Positions 10,595-24,300 of a stretch of 64,000 bases of DNA are shown here, piece after piece (positions within the stretch are counted from its first letter, which is position 1; every line of letters starts with the position of its first letter). The notes under the pieces are model-generated. The model saw only the letters and a program-made list of their open reading frames with translations. It had not been told where the DNA came from and made no database searches. Source of the stretch: Prosapia bicincta (Eukaryota > Arthropoda > Insecta > Hemiptera > Cercopidae). Made by a program: the position numbers and the translations under genes. Where the stretch lies: assembly GCA_036971475.1 (NCBI GenBank), contig JBAIZL010000002.1, forward strand, positions 334,484,320-334,548,319, read 5' to 3'.

Positions 10595-13500
10595 GTATGT
10601 GTTAATTACTGTTAGTATTGTTATGTAAACAACTTCTATTTGTTTGGAATAGGCACTTTACACACAATTACAGTGAAATAGGCAGTTAAGTCTGTTATTG
10701 TACTTTTTATGAAGGATTTATCAGAATTCACAAGCAGTTCTGAAATGTTACTTGGACATTCTTAATTTAAAATTAAATCTAAATGGATTTTATTTTTGTA
10801 AAAGGTTTAATGAAATTTAATAAAAACCAGTGCTTTAGGATTATTAATACTAATTAGATGTTGGATTGAAATGGTATAAATTAGTGCTTTGTTTTTATTT
10901 TTATCAGCTACAAAACTAACAGTTTAGTCGGTAAGTGTTAACATTTTTATTGCTAGAGCTGTCCAAATAGACCTTTCTTTTAAGTGATATAGAAATGATA
11001 AATAGTATTTTTTTTTACTATATGATATAATTACAATATTAACTTTTACTTCCATGCTTAAAATTAATTATTTGTGATTTTATTTTACATTTGTGTTTTT
11101 TTTTACATTTCACTTTCTTTGGAAAGAATACAGGAAAAGAATTTTAAACTATTTTTAAAAAAACTAAAAGTGTTCATATTCAGAATGTATAATTTATCAG
11201 TAGTTTTAGGAGTTGTTTCCTGTCTTTAATTCTAATCATAATTGACAATAGTTTTAAGTCTTGATAAAAACAGTCATCATCATAATTATATAAATATACT
11301 ATTTTCAGGAAAGATTTTATATTTTTAAAATCACTGTGAAATCTATTAATTGAAGTTCAAGAAATACGAAAGAGTACAGTAGAGTCTTGATAATTGGAGT
11401 TAGAAGGGATCTAGACCTCTTCAAATAACCGAAAACTCGGATTAAACAGAAATACGTTCCTGTGTATTAGAAAAAATAGGAGTTTTAATGAACCCCAATG
11501 CTATAGGTATTTAAAAATGCACTAAATAAGTTTATAGAACTTTATATGAACATTTCTTGGAAGCCTGACTCATGTCCTTTGCATACCGTATTGAAATGAA
11601 CATTTTGTGGAAGCCCGACTCATTTATTTTGCATACCTTATTGAAATTAACATTTCTTGAAAGCCTGACTCATTTCACTTGCATACCGTATTGATATAAC
11701 ATTTCTTGGAAGCCCGACTCATTTCCTTCCTATACCATATGTCTATAAACATTTCTTGAAAGCCCGACACATTTCTTTTGCAGACCGTATTGATATAAAC
11801 ATTTCTTGAAACCCCGGCTCATTTCCTTTGCAAACCATCTTGCTATAAACATTTCTTGGAAGCCCGACTCATCCTTTTCTTTCAAAATGATAAAATAGGC
11901 TCAAGTAGAAATAGGCTGGAACTTAACAGAGGCTCGAGGGAAATTGGGACCCGGATTTCGATACTCTACTGTATAGTAAAAAAAGAATTGTTTACTTGAT
12001 TAAAAAGGTTGTAAATGCAATTTTTATATGTTGCATATATCTATAACAACCTAACTTTCAAATGTTTCTACTTTTTATGTATCAGAATATACTTTTTCAG
12101 TAGGATAAGATTGGTTATAAGTCTGTACCTAAATTACCTTTTCTGAATCCCACTCTCTGTTCATCTAGTTTTCGGTATCTGGTTATATACTGTTTTATAT
12201 CTTACTTGTTTTATTCACTTGTACTATAGTATTTTGCTGTAGAATTCACCACTGTATTACAATGTATTATTGTAACTACTGTTTTATTTAGTATGATTAT
12301 GTTTACTTTACTGCTCAGTTATTTTTACTGTTAAGTATTGATTTCAATTTATAGTCATTTAAACGGAAATGTGTTTTGACTTCAATTTAAACAAAATTGA
12401 GATCACTATCAATATAAAAGGGTAAAACCAGCTTGGATAGCAAAATATAAAGTAAATTTTGTTTTACCAGCAGCAATCATTCAATTCCTGTCTGGACCAT
12501 TTGTCTACTATGGTTCTTGTTTTATTGTTATTTTGTGTTTAAATGTTTCCTGTAAAAACAAATAAGAGATACACACACAAAATTCACAAATTAATAACAT
12601 ATTGACTTATACTCGTTTCAATGACAAAGTCATCATCATCAGTGAGTGTTGCTACTACAAACTCTAACTTTATTTAAACTCTAAAAAAAGTTAGAGTTTG
12701 TAGTAGCAACTGATGATGATGACTTTGTCATTGAAACGTGTACGAGTCAATAAATGATAATTTGTGAGTTTTGTGTATGTCTTTTATTTGCTTCAACATA
12801 ACCTCACAGCTAATCTCAAAGAATAGTTTGGTTTTCTGTTAGTTTAGGCCAAAGCATATTTAAAGAAATGTTTTAAAAAATAAATGTGACTATATTGATA
12901 TTAACATTTGCAAGTAAAGAAATCCAATTGATCTTAGCTACCATTTTAAATATCTTTTATTTGAAAACCCGAAAAATTAACACTAGTATGTTTATAAAAT
13001 ATACTCCTCTATCTTATAAACAAAGTTTTAAAATGAGTTTTTTAATTTAAAGCATACACTTGATTAAGAAGTTCCAGTGGCTTATAGTTCAGCATTTATG
13101 CTTTTTTTTCAAAGTGACTTTTTATGCTCAATTCTACTGGATTTTCTCAAAATATGCTCATAGTTTCGCATTTCTTCATTTATTACTCAGCAATTTTAAT
13201 ATATTTTGAAATTATTTAAAATTATTGCTTCTGGATTCTATTCTTATGTTTTAAAGTATATACATTATTGTTATTATTTTTCTAATTTAAATATATTATA
13301 AATTCTTATTATTTAATTGAGTATCATAATTACCTGCCAATCCTAGCATTGTCTCAATGCCGGAACATTGTCCTAGCGTTTCAGAGCAATTCTATCAGAA
13401 CTTATGAACTTTTGACTGATGGAGGTGCTTTGAAACGAGTCAGCAGGGAATTGGGACAATGCTATGATTGGCAGGTAAATATGATACTCAAAATAAAAAT

Positions 13501-16500
13501 AAGAATACAAATCTTAGTGAAAAAGTAGAAAATTATTAAAAGTAATATAAATTCAATTATTTTTTTACACAAAGTATTTTGATTTGATATTTTTTCAGGT
13601 AATTGGTTTATTGGTAATAAAATAATATCATATCTAATACATTTTAAAAAATTTCATTTTGTGAAATATATTCCTGATAAAAATATGCCTTTGAAATGTG
13701 ATAATATTTCATTCTTTAATATTTTTTTCAAAAACCTTGAATATGCTATCAATTACAGTACAATACTAATTTTATTCTATTTTCTAATAATAATTGTGTG
13801 CCATTGTAATAATGCAATCTGGTATAAAGACAGTAACACAACACAAATATAATGTATACAAACATTTATTTAAATACAAAGATATATTTTTAATAGTGTT
13901 GAACAATTTAAAAAAAAAAATAGTATTTTATTTGTAACAAGCAAATGTATTGTTTACCAATATTCTTTTCTGGCTCCTCTTCAAAAAGTGTCTGTAAGGT
14001 TAGCTGTTTGCCACAGCTCCTGGCATGTTTATGTTTTTGAGTTTGGCATGATTTCAACAAGTCTCTTAATTAATTAATTAGTGTTCAATATATCTGTGTT
14101 CACTGTGTTTAATATCTGCGTTCAATATATTCACAATGTGTGTTCCAATGAGTTTACTGCGAAACAAAATCTGTCTTCAATTAGGATCTATCAGTAAGGC
14201 TTAGACATTTATTACTTGTGTATGATATATATATATCTGGTAGGACAAGGTTTTAAAACTACTATTGTTTAGTCCCCAGATTTCAGGAATCTAATTGTTA
14301 TAGTATTTAACCATAAAACCATTTCTTGTATATTTTCACACTGAGAGAACTCAATAGAAAGTATTGTATCCATTAACAAAAAAGATTACATCCAATCTCA
14401 AAAAGATTTTTTGTTTTACTTTAATATTTACAGATGCAAATGTTTGGTGTTAATTCATTTTAGGCACTTCATTATATCAGAAACAAAACACATTTCTACA
14501 GCATACATGGGATATTAATAAATAATTTAAATCATCATGTAAGACATGGTTTTTACAATATCTGTCATGGTAATAAGTTTTAAAACCTGTCTTCCCCAAT
14601 AATAGAATACGCACCAGGAAAGGGTGTTGTATTGTTCTCCTGTGTTATACAACACATTCACACAGAGACATACATATATAATATATGTATTATCATGTAT
14701 TCATTAAAATACTCAAACAAAAACAAATGATGTTTTTTGCAAGTCGACTTTTGAGAGGTGTTGTTCTCTCATTTTCTAGAATCAGACTGTGTTGTCCTTG
14801 AAGAAGTTGGGATGGGAATTTGAGATTGTCTTCAGATGTTATAACATAAATATTCTATTTTTGTTTTCACTGCAGTGGTTGGAGCTGTTTGTTTATTAAG
14901 TTAAATAATTTATAAATTTTTTATTTTATTTGTTCAGATAAAAAAATTACATTACTTCTCTTAATAGACATCCTAATCCTCAACCAGTGCAGGTCAAACA
15001 GAAATAGAGAATTACCATAAGTGTGGTAAAGCTGGTAATTTGTCAAGTGACAATATTAAATTTAAAATTGGTTTGCTTGATGTTCACATTATTGTATATT
15101 GTTGTCAGATTTTCCAAAGTTATAGTATACTGTCATTAGTTCATTAATCATGTAATATAATAATAACTTTAGTTTAACTTCAATCTGATCACTAATTACT
15201 TTATGTTTGTAAATGTCTAAATGTCGAAAAATATTTATCTTTATTTTTTTAAAGTTAAATTAATATTTGTTAAGTTAGAAAAATTATGATTATTTTCACA
15301 CAATGTGTGGCAAAATTAAATTTATAAATCACTGGGGTTTTTTTATTGCATTTAATTTTTGTTTTTATTTATTTGATCCACATGATATTTATTAAAAAAG
15401 TCGTATTTTATATTATAGATATACACAATTATGTCATGTTTATTTGATTAATTTTCTGTGTTACTTAATATATTGTTAATATATATATTATTATGTATTA
15501 TATTATATTATGTATTATTATTATATTATAATATTATGTATAATATTATATATTATTGATTTTATGAATACAGTTCACTCTCGACAATCTGAAATAATAA
15601 ATGTACGACCATTTCGGATTACCGAATTTTTCAGACTACCGGATTTTTCAGATTACAGAAATGTACGTGTACTATACGTATACCTACAATATAAATATGG
15701 CTACATTATACTGCTATATACTGGTATAAAGTATGTATAGGCTAATGTTAAGAGTAGAATGGGTTAAGTGCAGTATAGTGCAGTACAGAAATAACTGAAA
15801 GAAAACGCTTACAGATTGAAACATGTATATTTTAATTTTGTATTTTAAAATTTTTATGTTATTGCTGGGGTTTTTTCATTAGATATTTTTTAAATATATA
15901 ATTCCAGAAAATATTGAATTATTAGGGCTATTTTTCTGGGTATATGAATCTGTAAGGGCTATTGTATCTGTATAGATCTAGAAAATATGATTTTATAATT
16001 TTTAGTTTGTTTTTATAAAGTTGTAAATTATTTAAAAAATTTAAATATTTATTTTTTAGTATTAGAGATTATTTGTTTTAAAAAAATCATTAAAAACTAA
16101 AAATTATTAAAATATAACCCCTCTTAACTGGCCTTGCATTAACTGATTTTTGTATTAACTGGTCTATCATTTAAAATACATCAAACCAGACAATAGTAAC
16201 ACCACTATTGCTCCTATGTTCCATGACAGTTAAAACATCATAAAAAAATTATTATTTCCTTACCTATTAGTAATTATTGTTTTTATTATTATTAGCATCT
16301 ATTATTTTTAGCAAACAATAGTCAAATTTATGAGAGATATAATTATTATACTCACCTTTACTAAATTTAAACTGGAATTTAGGAAGTGGAGGTGCTAAAG
16401 TATTAACTGCTTAACACATTTAATGCAGGCCATAATTTAGAATTTACAGAGGTAATCCCCATACTGAATTTGTTTTCTTTATCATATAAAGGGTGGTGGT

Positions 16501-18301
16501 GTTTAAATTCTAATTATCCTACTCAATAAAATGTCTTACCATGCAGAAACCCCTCCTCAGAACCAGACCTTACCCAAAAGCCCTGTCCCAAATTCCGACC
16601 TGCAGCCAGTGTCGAGTAACAGATGCTGCAAAACCTCAGGGGGCCACCAAATCCGCTTCTTCTCTGACTGACTGACTGAAATTCTAATTAAAACCAAATA
16701 ATGTGTATTGGCTCAAAAGTGGATTTTTGTGGTATTTTGGAGAGTGGCTCAACAATTGGGTACAACATATTTGACAAAAGACTGAGTAAGCAACTCCCAA
16801 ATCAACTTAGGTTTTTCTCAAGATCTTGAAGTGTTACTTAACTGTAGGATCATGAATTATATAGAATGTTTGTTAAATATATCAATTTAGAATTGAGTTT
16901 ATTAGAAAATAGTTTTTAATATTCATAAAATTTGAATCTCAAGACTGAGCAATATTCATGTAGTAAGCTATTACAAAAAATTTATTTTAAGACTTTTAGT
17001 TACCTATGTGTTATAGGGAAAGATATAATAATATTGAAGAAAAAAACAATTATAAAAGATGCTTATTACATAACCAAACTCTAAATTTCAATAATTATTT
17101 TAAAAATCTGTTGCAAGTAGACAGCAAGTTTTCATTGTTCTAAGATATAAGATATTGGGAAGTTATATTAAATTCAATGGCAAAATGTATGCCTTATAAG
17201 AAAGCAAGCTAATACTGGCTTGTTAAAAAGAGCATAACATTTAAATGGATATGTTTATCAATAAAATTTTGACTGTTAGGTACAACTGATCCACAAAACG
17301 TTCATTTTTTACAGTCAGGTAACAAACATAATAGTTTGTTTAAAAATATTTGGAATGTTTTGTTTGTTTTTATTATGTGGAAGGTATTATTGAACAAGGT
17401 ATTAGTGATACGGAAATTGATTTTATTTCAATTTTATCAAAACACTCCAAGCTAATCTTATCTAAACCTGAACTTTTTTCAGCCATTCATATTGTGTTCC
17501 CTCAGCAATTCCTCTCACAGTGATATTTTTAGGTATTTTCTTATAATGTGTCAACTTTTATTGTTATAATGCTTTTATCAAACTAATGGTTTATGCATTA
17601 GACTAGCATCTTCTTTTATATACATTTGAAAGAAGTTGTAACACTATGGTTATGGGAAATTATTCACTAACATAGTATATGGCAACAGGTTCTAGGTCAA
17701 GTTTTATACTTCATTATATGAATTGTTTATTAAATATATTAATTTGTTTAAAATTAACTGTTTATTTGACTGGATAAGGAGTTTAAAATTTTAATCTGTT
17801 CTTGTTCATAAATTGAATGCAGGTTCTAAACCTAAAATTATAAAAAATTGCATTTCGTTACTAGATGTAGACATGAATGTAATGTCAAGTAGCTGGATTG
17901 AGAAATTATTTTGTTAATTTTGAAATTTATATTGGTCTTTGGTTAACTTGTTTTTGTCCTGAATTTTTATAACTGTTTTTGACAAATTTATGTAGATGTA
18001 ATTCTCAGATGAACCTGATCTTTTATGAAACTGTTGCAGAAAGAGTTTTCATAAGTTTTATAACTCTATGGGTTAGAAGTTTAAATCTTATGCTTAAACA
18101 TGTAATATACCAGATCTCCCAATTTTTTGTTTTCAATGGATCCTGTTTGTGATTATTAGCAATTATGAATGAACTGATTGAGTGCATGCTTATTAATGAA
18201 CTCCGTATGTTTGTAGTTTTCACTGAAATAGACAGATAGTGAATCACAAACAAATTAAAACAAACCTAGTCATAATGATTTTTTTTGTTTTATGTTTACA
18301 A

Positions 18302-18360
<59 letters not shown>

Positions 18361-21300
18361 ACACGTAGTTGAAAAAGAAATATTTCTTGTTCCTTTTTCT
18401 TTTAAGCTATTCTAGTTGCTCTGCGTGTTTATTATTGGTCTTAAATTCAATTGTAAATATAAAACCTTGTTGATTTTGTGTCCTTGATAAGTGGTGAAAG
18501 ATTTATGTCAAAACCGTAAATTTCTTTAAAAAGGTATATTTTCATGATATCTATCCGCATTTATTTTATAATTCAACTATTGTTTCCACATTTGACAGCT
18601 CTAAATATAGAATTATTGTGAACATGTAACAATGATGAAAAAAAATACCACCATTTTTATTTGAAATTAAAATTGTGTAATAAATAAAGTGTCCTGTCCG
18701 CATGAAACAATGTTTACTTAATACTAAATGTGTTGACTCAAATTTTCTTACAAAACAATTGCATCTTTAAAAGAAAAATGAAACCATTTGTCTACCAGTA
18801 CATATGGTTTTATATTTACCATACTATAGTTTACTTGCCGTTACTAGCATTATTATATTCATTTTTATTGATGCAGATACATTTTGGAAAGTTCTTATTT
18901 AATAGTGGCTAAAATTTAATTTAATAACACATGGTTCACTCCGCTATTGGATTGGACAACTGATTTAATCACTCCTTGTGGGAGGGCCTTTCAACATGAT
19001 ATGGGAGGGCCTTCCTTGTGTGATTTGGTTATCAACATTGTCACATGTGTTGTTTATTATTTGAGTATTTAACCCTTATCGCTTGCATTTGAAATATTCT
19101 ATTTACCGCTAGCAGGTAATTAGTGTGTAAAAATAAATTTTTGATATCTTTAAAGTTCTATTTAAATTCTTATTTGTATTATAAGGTTAAAAAAAACTAA
19201 ACCAATTTTTTCAGTGATTTATATATTTGTTTGCAGCTTAACACGTTTATTGCCAAACTGGAAATTAAAAACTTTGTGTGGTGGCCAAATTTTTTTTATT
19301 GTTTTATTTGGTTATATAGTGCTTAGAATAAGTAAATATAATATTTACAAACGTTTATTATTATGTACTTAGGAATTACGGGCTCTTATATCCATCACTC
19401 TATATCACGTGATTAGCCATACATGAAGGGATTTTTGCAGTATGGCCAAAACACGCGATATCGCGTGATGTGTTATTCAACCAAATAGGTTACATAGTTT
19501 ACAAATAAAAGCCATTTAAATGTATTAATGGTAATTACTTTAATTAGCAGACATTTATAATCAGACAAAATTTGAAAAATTCACTCTAGATTGGAATTAT
19601 ACACTCAAAATTTACAAAATGGTTTCAAAATATATAACTATTTAGCATTGCAATTATGCAATTGAAAAAAACAGTGAAAACATAATGGTGGAGCACCTGG
19701 ACAGTTTTTACACTCAGATGTGGTGTTTACCCTTTTTTTATTTTTATAGCAATTTCTGCAATCTTTTCTAGAAGTTGCATTTATTGTTTTGCCAGTGCAG
19801 AAACTTCGCGGTTTGGCTTTCTCAATTGTAGTTAGCTTGTGTTGGACTCGGTCTCCTCGTGTCTTCTGTGTTGTTTGTGAGTCAGAGGTTATTTCTGTCA
19901 AATAAGATTCAATAAGTTTTTCCCTGAAATCATAAAGTGACATGCTCTCCTGATTTGAATATTTGTTATATAGTACACGGGCATTTATCAGATTCATCAT
20001 CAAAGTATGTATAAAAATTTTCATATACCATCGTAACGTCTTCCTTTCGCATGGGTAGTAACTTAGCATTTGATCTTGTAAATCAATGTAAATCAGGTTT
20101 TGTTACCACAGTACCACGTTTGTTGGTCACTTCTTGCATTTTGTCAGGAAATTCAGTAGATATACAATTAATCTCTCTCTTGTCCATCCATTTTCCAATA
20201 TGAACACCGTTACGACACTGCAAAACATTTTCGTCTTTTTTTAGATTTTTGTGACTATACTGTTTGGGTTATCTTTACGTTTCTTGTTCAATGTGTCAGT
20301 GCAATATGTATTTGGCTCCAAGAGTTTTGCAGCTAAATCATAGCTGTTATAAAAATGTCCATAAACACTGCATGGCCAACATTCAATTTTCCCTCTAATA
20401 ACTTTTCCACTATTTTTTCGGTGTGCCCTTTCCCTGCAGTTGGATCCAACGTACTGGCAAACACATGCACTTTTAGGATGGTACCATTTGGTTCCGCAAG
20501 TACATACAACTTAATTCCATATTTGTGTCTCTTCCCCTTCATGTACTGACGGAAAATAAGTCGACCACGCCATAAAACCATTGATTCCTCCAGAGACAAA
20601 TTTTTACCGAAGTAATAAATACACTCCATAACATTATTAAAATTATCTATTATTAATTTGCATTTATCCATGCGATTGTCATTACTTTTTTCAACAAAAT
20701 GAAGGCATCTCAGAATTATTTGAAATTTATTTCGCGACATATATTGAAAAATTGATTTATATAGACGGTGAAGTTTCCAGTAATCAACAAGACGATTCAT
20801 TTATGCTGTACTAGTGTGTAATAGTAACCCAATAAAGATTTTCAGTTCTTTTCCAGGGTGAGCGACTTCCATTGTGTAATACAAGACTGAACCTGACTAG
20901 ATGAATGTTTTAGGGTTTCAGCGTATCCATTTGAGTAATCAACTATTTTTTGTAAATAATTTTCATTGACAAATAAATTAAAATAATCCCTTGGACTATT
21001 GGGTGCTGGCATTAGTAGTGCATTTGTCTGAGTAAAGGGAATATCCTTCATAGAACTAAAGTCAACACTTCAACTATTTGTGGAAACCAGTGTTTGTATA
21101 GCATTTATAATGTCATTATTTTGTCTCACCTGCAATTGCGAAGCTTCGTCTTCATCGGATTCCGAATCACTTTCACTATCAATAAATTTGTTGTATATAT
21201 CATCGACATCACTTCCTGTAGAAAAGTCGTCGTCAGAATCTAGTAATAACTCTTCTACTTCGGTAGTTTTTAAATGTTTTTTTGAACGATCAGGCATTTC

Positions 21301-24300
21301 ACTGAGCCTTTTCGAGGGTCCTGGTTGGTCACTCATAATTAAAGCAACAAAATTGACAATCAAATTAGTAAAAACCTAACTTCAAAATGCTAAATCAACT
21401 ATTAACTAGACAAATTCGTAATTACCTTGTCTGAACGCTACCACTATAGGCACTGGCTGATAAGAACAAAACAAAATGGCTGGTGGCCATTCCCACTACA
21501 ACAAGGTCAATCCATTCCCTAGTGGTCAATATAAGTACTATGCTGCATTTCCCAGTGGCCTCTACAATAATTCACTTAGAATTGGATAGGAATGACTACA
21601 CGATTTCGCGTGATCAGCCATCCGGTAAAAATCTGACATCACGTGATTGGCAATGAATGTGTTAAAAGATTTAAAATGTTTATAATCTTTAAATTGATTG
21701 TTAATCTAAATAGGGTTAATTTATAACTATTCCATAGGGCATAATGTGGGCATATCCAAAAGATAACAGAAGCCAAAGAAAGCAAAACCAAAGTCACAGC
21801 GTGCTTGGGTGATATCCTGGTGTTTAATGGGTTCCAAGAATTCTCATCAAACACGTACTTACAGACTCCATAAAAACTGTCTGTTGTTATCACAACAAAT
21901 TACAGAGGAGTAGAAAGTGGTGTAATATAATAAACCCAGTGTAGGTGTCACTTTTTACCATGGCAGTATTATCAAGCACTATATTTGAATTTTTCTTGAT
22001 AGAGATCTCAAAACTTGTAAATACAAGATATCAAGTTATATGGGTTTTACAAAAATCTGATTTTATCAAGATGTCGCATAATACACATGCTAAAGGTTAA
22101 CTTATTTCTTTTTATTAAATTCCTTCTATTAGCTCACACTCTCCTGATATATATCGTGTACAAATTTTCAATTAATAATATGTTTTAACTAATCAAGCTC
22201 AAATAATTTTTTTTTAACCTATATTGGATGACAATTGATGTTAATACAGTTTTTTCAAATATTTATTTCATAATTAAATTATAAAATTTGTGGGGTCCAT
22301 GAAGATGGAGAATCTTCATGTTCGAAGTGTAGCATGCCTTGGTACAGCACCAAATTTCCAATACCTAGAAATATATATGAAAGATGTATATGAATTCCCC
22401 CCCTCTTTTGTCATCGAAACCTCCATTGTACAACCTTAAACTGTTGCCATGGGTACCACACAATATCATAAATAGTGCTCTGGGGTAACTAAAATACAAT
22501 TTTTCTTTGTCAACCTCAGTAGAAATTTACTTAAAATAATTTTGTTTTATAGTACTTGTTTATACTATGATACTTTGTAAGATATTGAATTTAATATTTT
22601 TAAGACTATATGTTTATCTCAAAATAAACATATTTTCCTATTAGATAAAATAAACATATGTTCCTAAAATAATAACTGTTGAACAATAAAAACAAGAGTT
22701 TATTTTGAAATAAATATTTTCTGAAAAATAATAATTTTACTATCTTACAAAAGTGTATTATAAAGGCATATTAAACATATTTTATATGATATAGTAATCA
22801 GCTATCAAAATCAATCCTTAAAGTAAATATCAAAGTAAATTTAATATCTGAAGAACAAAATCATATGGTTTAACGATATTCCACTGTGTAAAACACATTT
22901 TATTTTCTTCACATGCAAACCACAATGAGAAGTTCTTGTTCATTTAATGAAACAATAAAATTTTAAAGTTGCTTGATGTATTCATCTTGAATTCACTGAT
23001 TGAACTATAATTAAAAGGTACTTAACTAAATGAATACGTAATGGCTTACTTGCTGACGCGTTTCAAAACATTCGTTCCTTTTACGAAGCTAACCCTCTCC
23101 CATTCCTTTTATTAAGCTAACCCTCTCCCGATAACGGTTAACTTTGTAAAAGGAACTTTTAAAACACGTCAGCAAGTAAGCCATTACGTATTCACTTAGT
23201 TAAGTACCTTTTAATATCGAAATCTTGTTGCTGTTCATGACGAGCTGGTTGTTAATTACTTATTACAAGAGTAAGTTACTTATCCAAAGGTAAGTTAACA
23301 ATTTAACAACTTTTAATTAACAAAAGGTCTGGTCGCAAGTAATAGAAAACGTGTAATATGTACATTTTAATTATAGAATAAGGTTTTACCAATCTTCAAA
23401 GACAACAAAACTCATGAGTTTTCTCTCCTAAACTTAATTTGAATTTTACTTAATATTTTGTTTGAGGACATTTTTATGAACAAAAACACTTCATCAGTTC
23501 ATCAAATTTATGTAAATTATTGTATAAAAATTTTAGAAGACTTTAAAGTTAAGTAACCTTGTTGAAAGCTTGCAAAATGTGTGGTTTTTCTGAAAGAGAA
23601 ACCATTTAACTAATCACATTTAACTAGTATGGAGAAAAATAGAATTTAAGTAGACTAATGATTTCTAATATTTAGGCTCATCACCTGGCTCTACAAGAAG
23701 TATTTCTATTGAGAAGAAAAAGAAAATTAGACCCTCTTCAGTTGTAATCATGGACTCACACGACGAAAAGCGAGATATTTCAATGGACAGTCTAGCTCGA
23801 CAGTCACTCCTAGCTGCTCAAGTCCTGCATCTGATACCGACAAATAAAGCTAGAGAAAGGTATCTTCTAACTATGAAAAATCTTAATTTTTTTATTATTA
23901 TATTTGATATTCATATATCGTACCTGTGTTATATTCAAATTATATATAAATAATATATAGCTATCAAACAATTCCCTTTCCAATCATGGAAAACGACATG
24001 TTAATATTATAACAATTTCCCAAAACCAAATAGCTGATGTTTTACTAAGAATTATTTTCATTATTTATAAAGCATATTCAGTCAGTTGTAGAATGAAAGA
24101 CAAAAACTAAAAAAAATCAATGAAATTTGGCTGTCAAGAACGGACGAAAGCGATTCTATTTTAAAATAATTTATAAAGAATATTCAATGATAACCACTCT
24201 AACTTTTTCACATACAAAAGATTATAACAAAGAGCATCTTTGATTCTGTATAGACAACTCATCAATATAAAAATCATTTTTGTTTTAAGTTTACAAATGA

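Larger units (their letters stand above)
10595..23675 (+). other. INPP5E: INPP5E intron 1 (13.1 kb), rich in transposons
   Basis: Bounded by cag|gtatgt and atatttag|g. It contains a pogo-type MITE with a minisatellite, foldbacks at 12.6 and 13.4 kb, Tigger-end fragments at 15.6 and 16.1 kb, a CA microsatellite, a broken piggyBac-like element and FB-A copy 2. The stretches 13491-15570, 16180-18305 and 21666-22970 are AT-rich and show no gene; a GC-richer patch at about 16540-16670 is unexplained. Confidence 0.85.

Noticed and set aside
23750..23953. Open frame 23750-23953 as a small gene
   Set aside because: Its first half is INPP5E exon 2 in frame; the rest is unspliced intron read-through.
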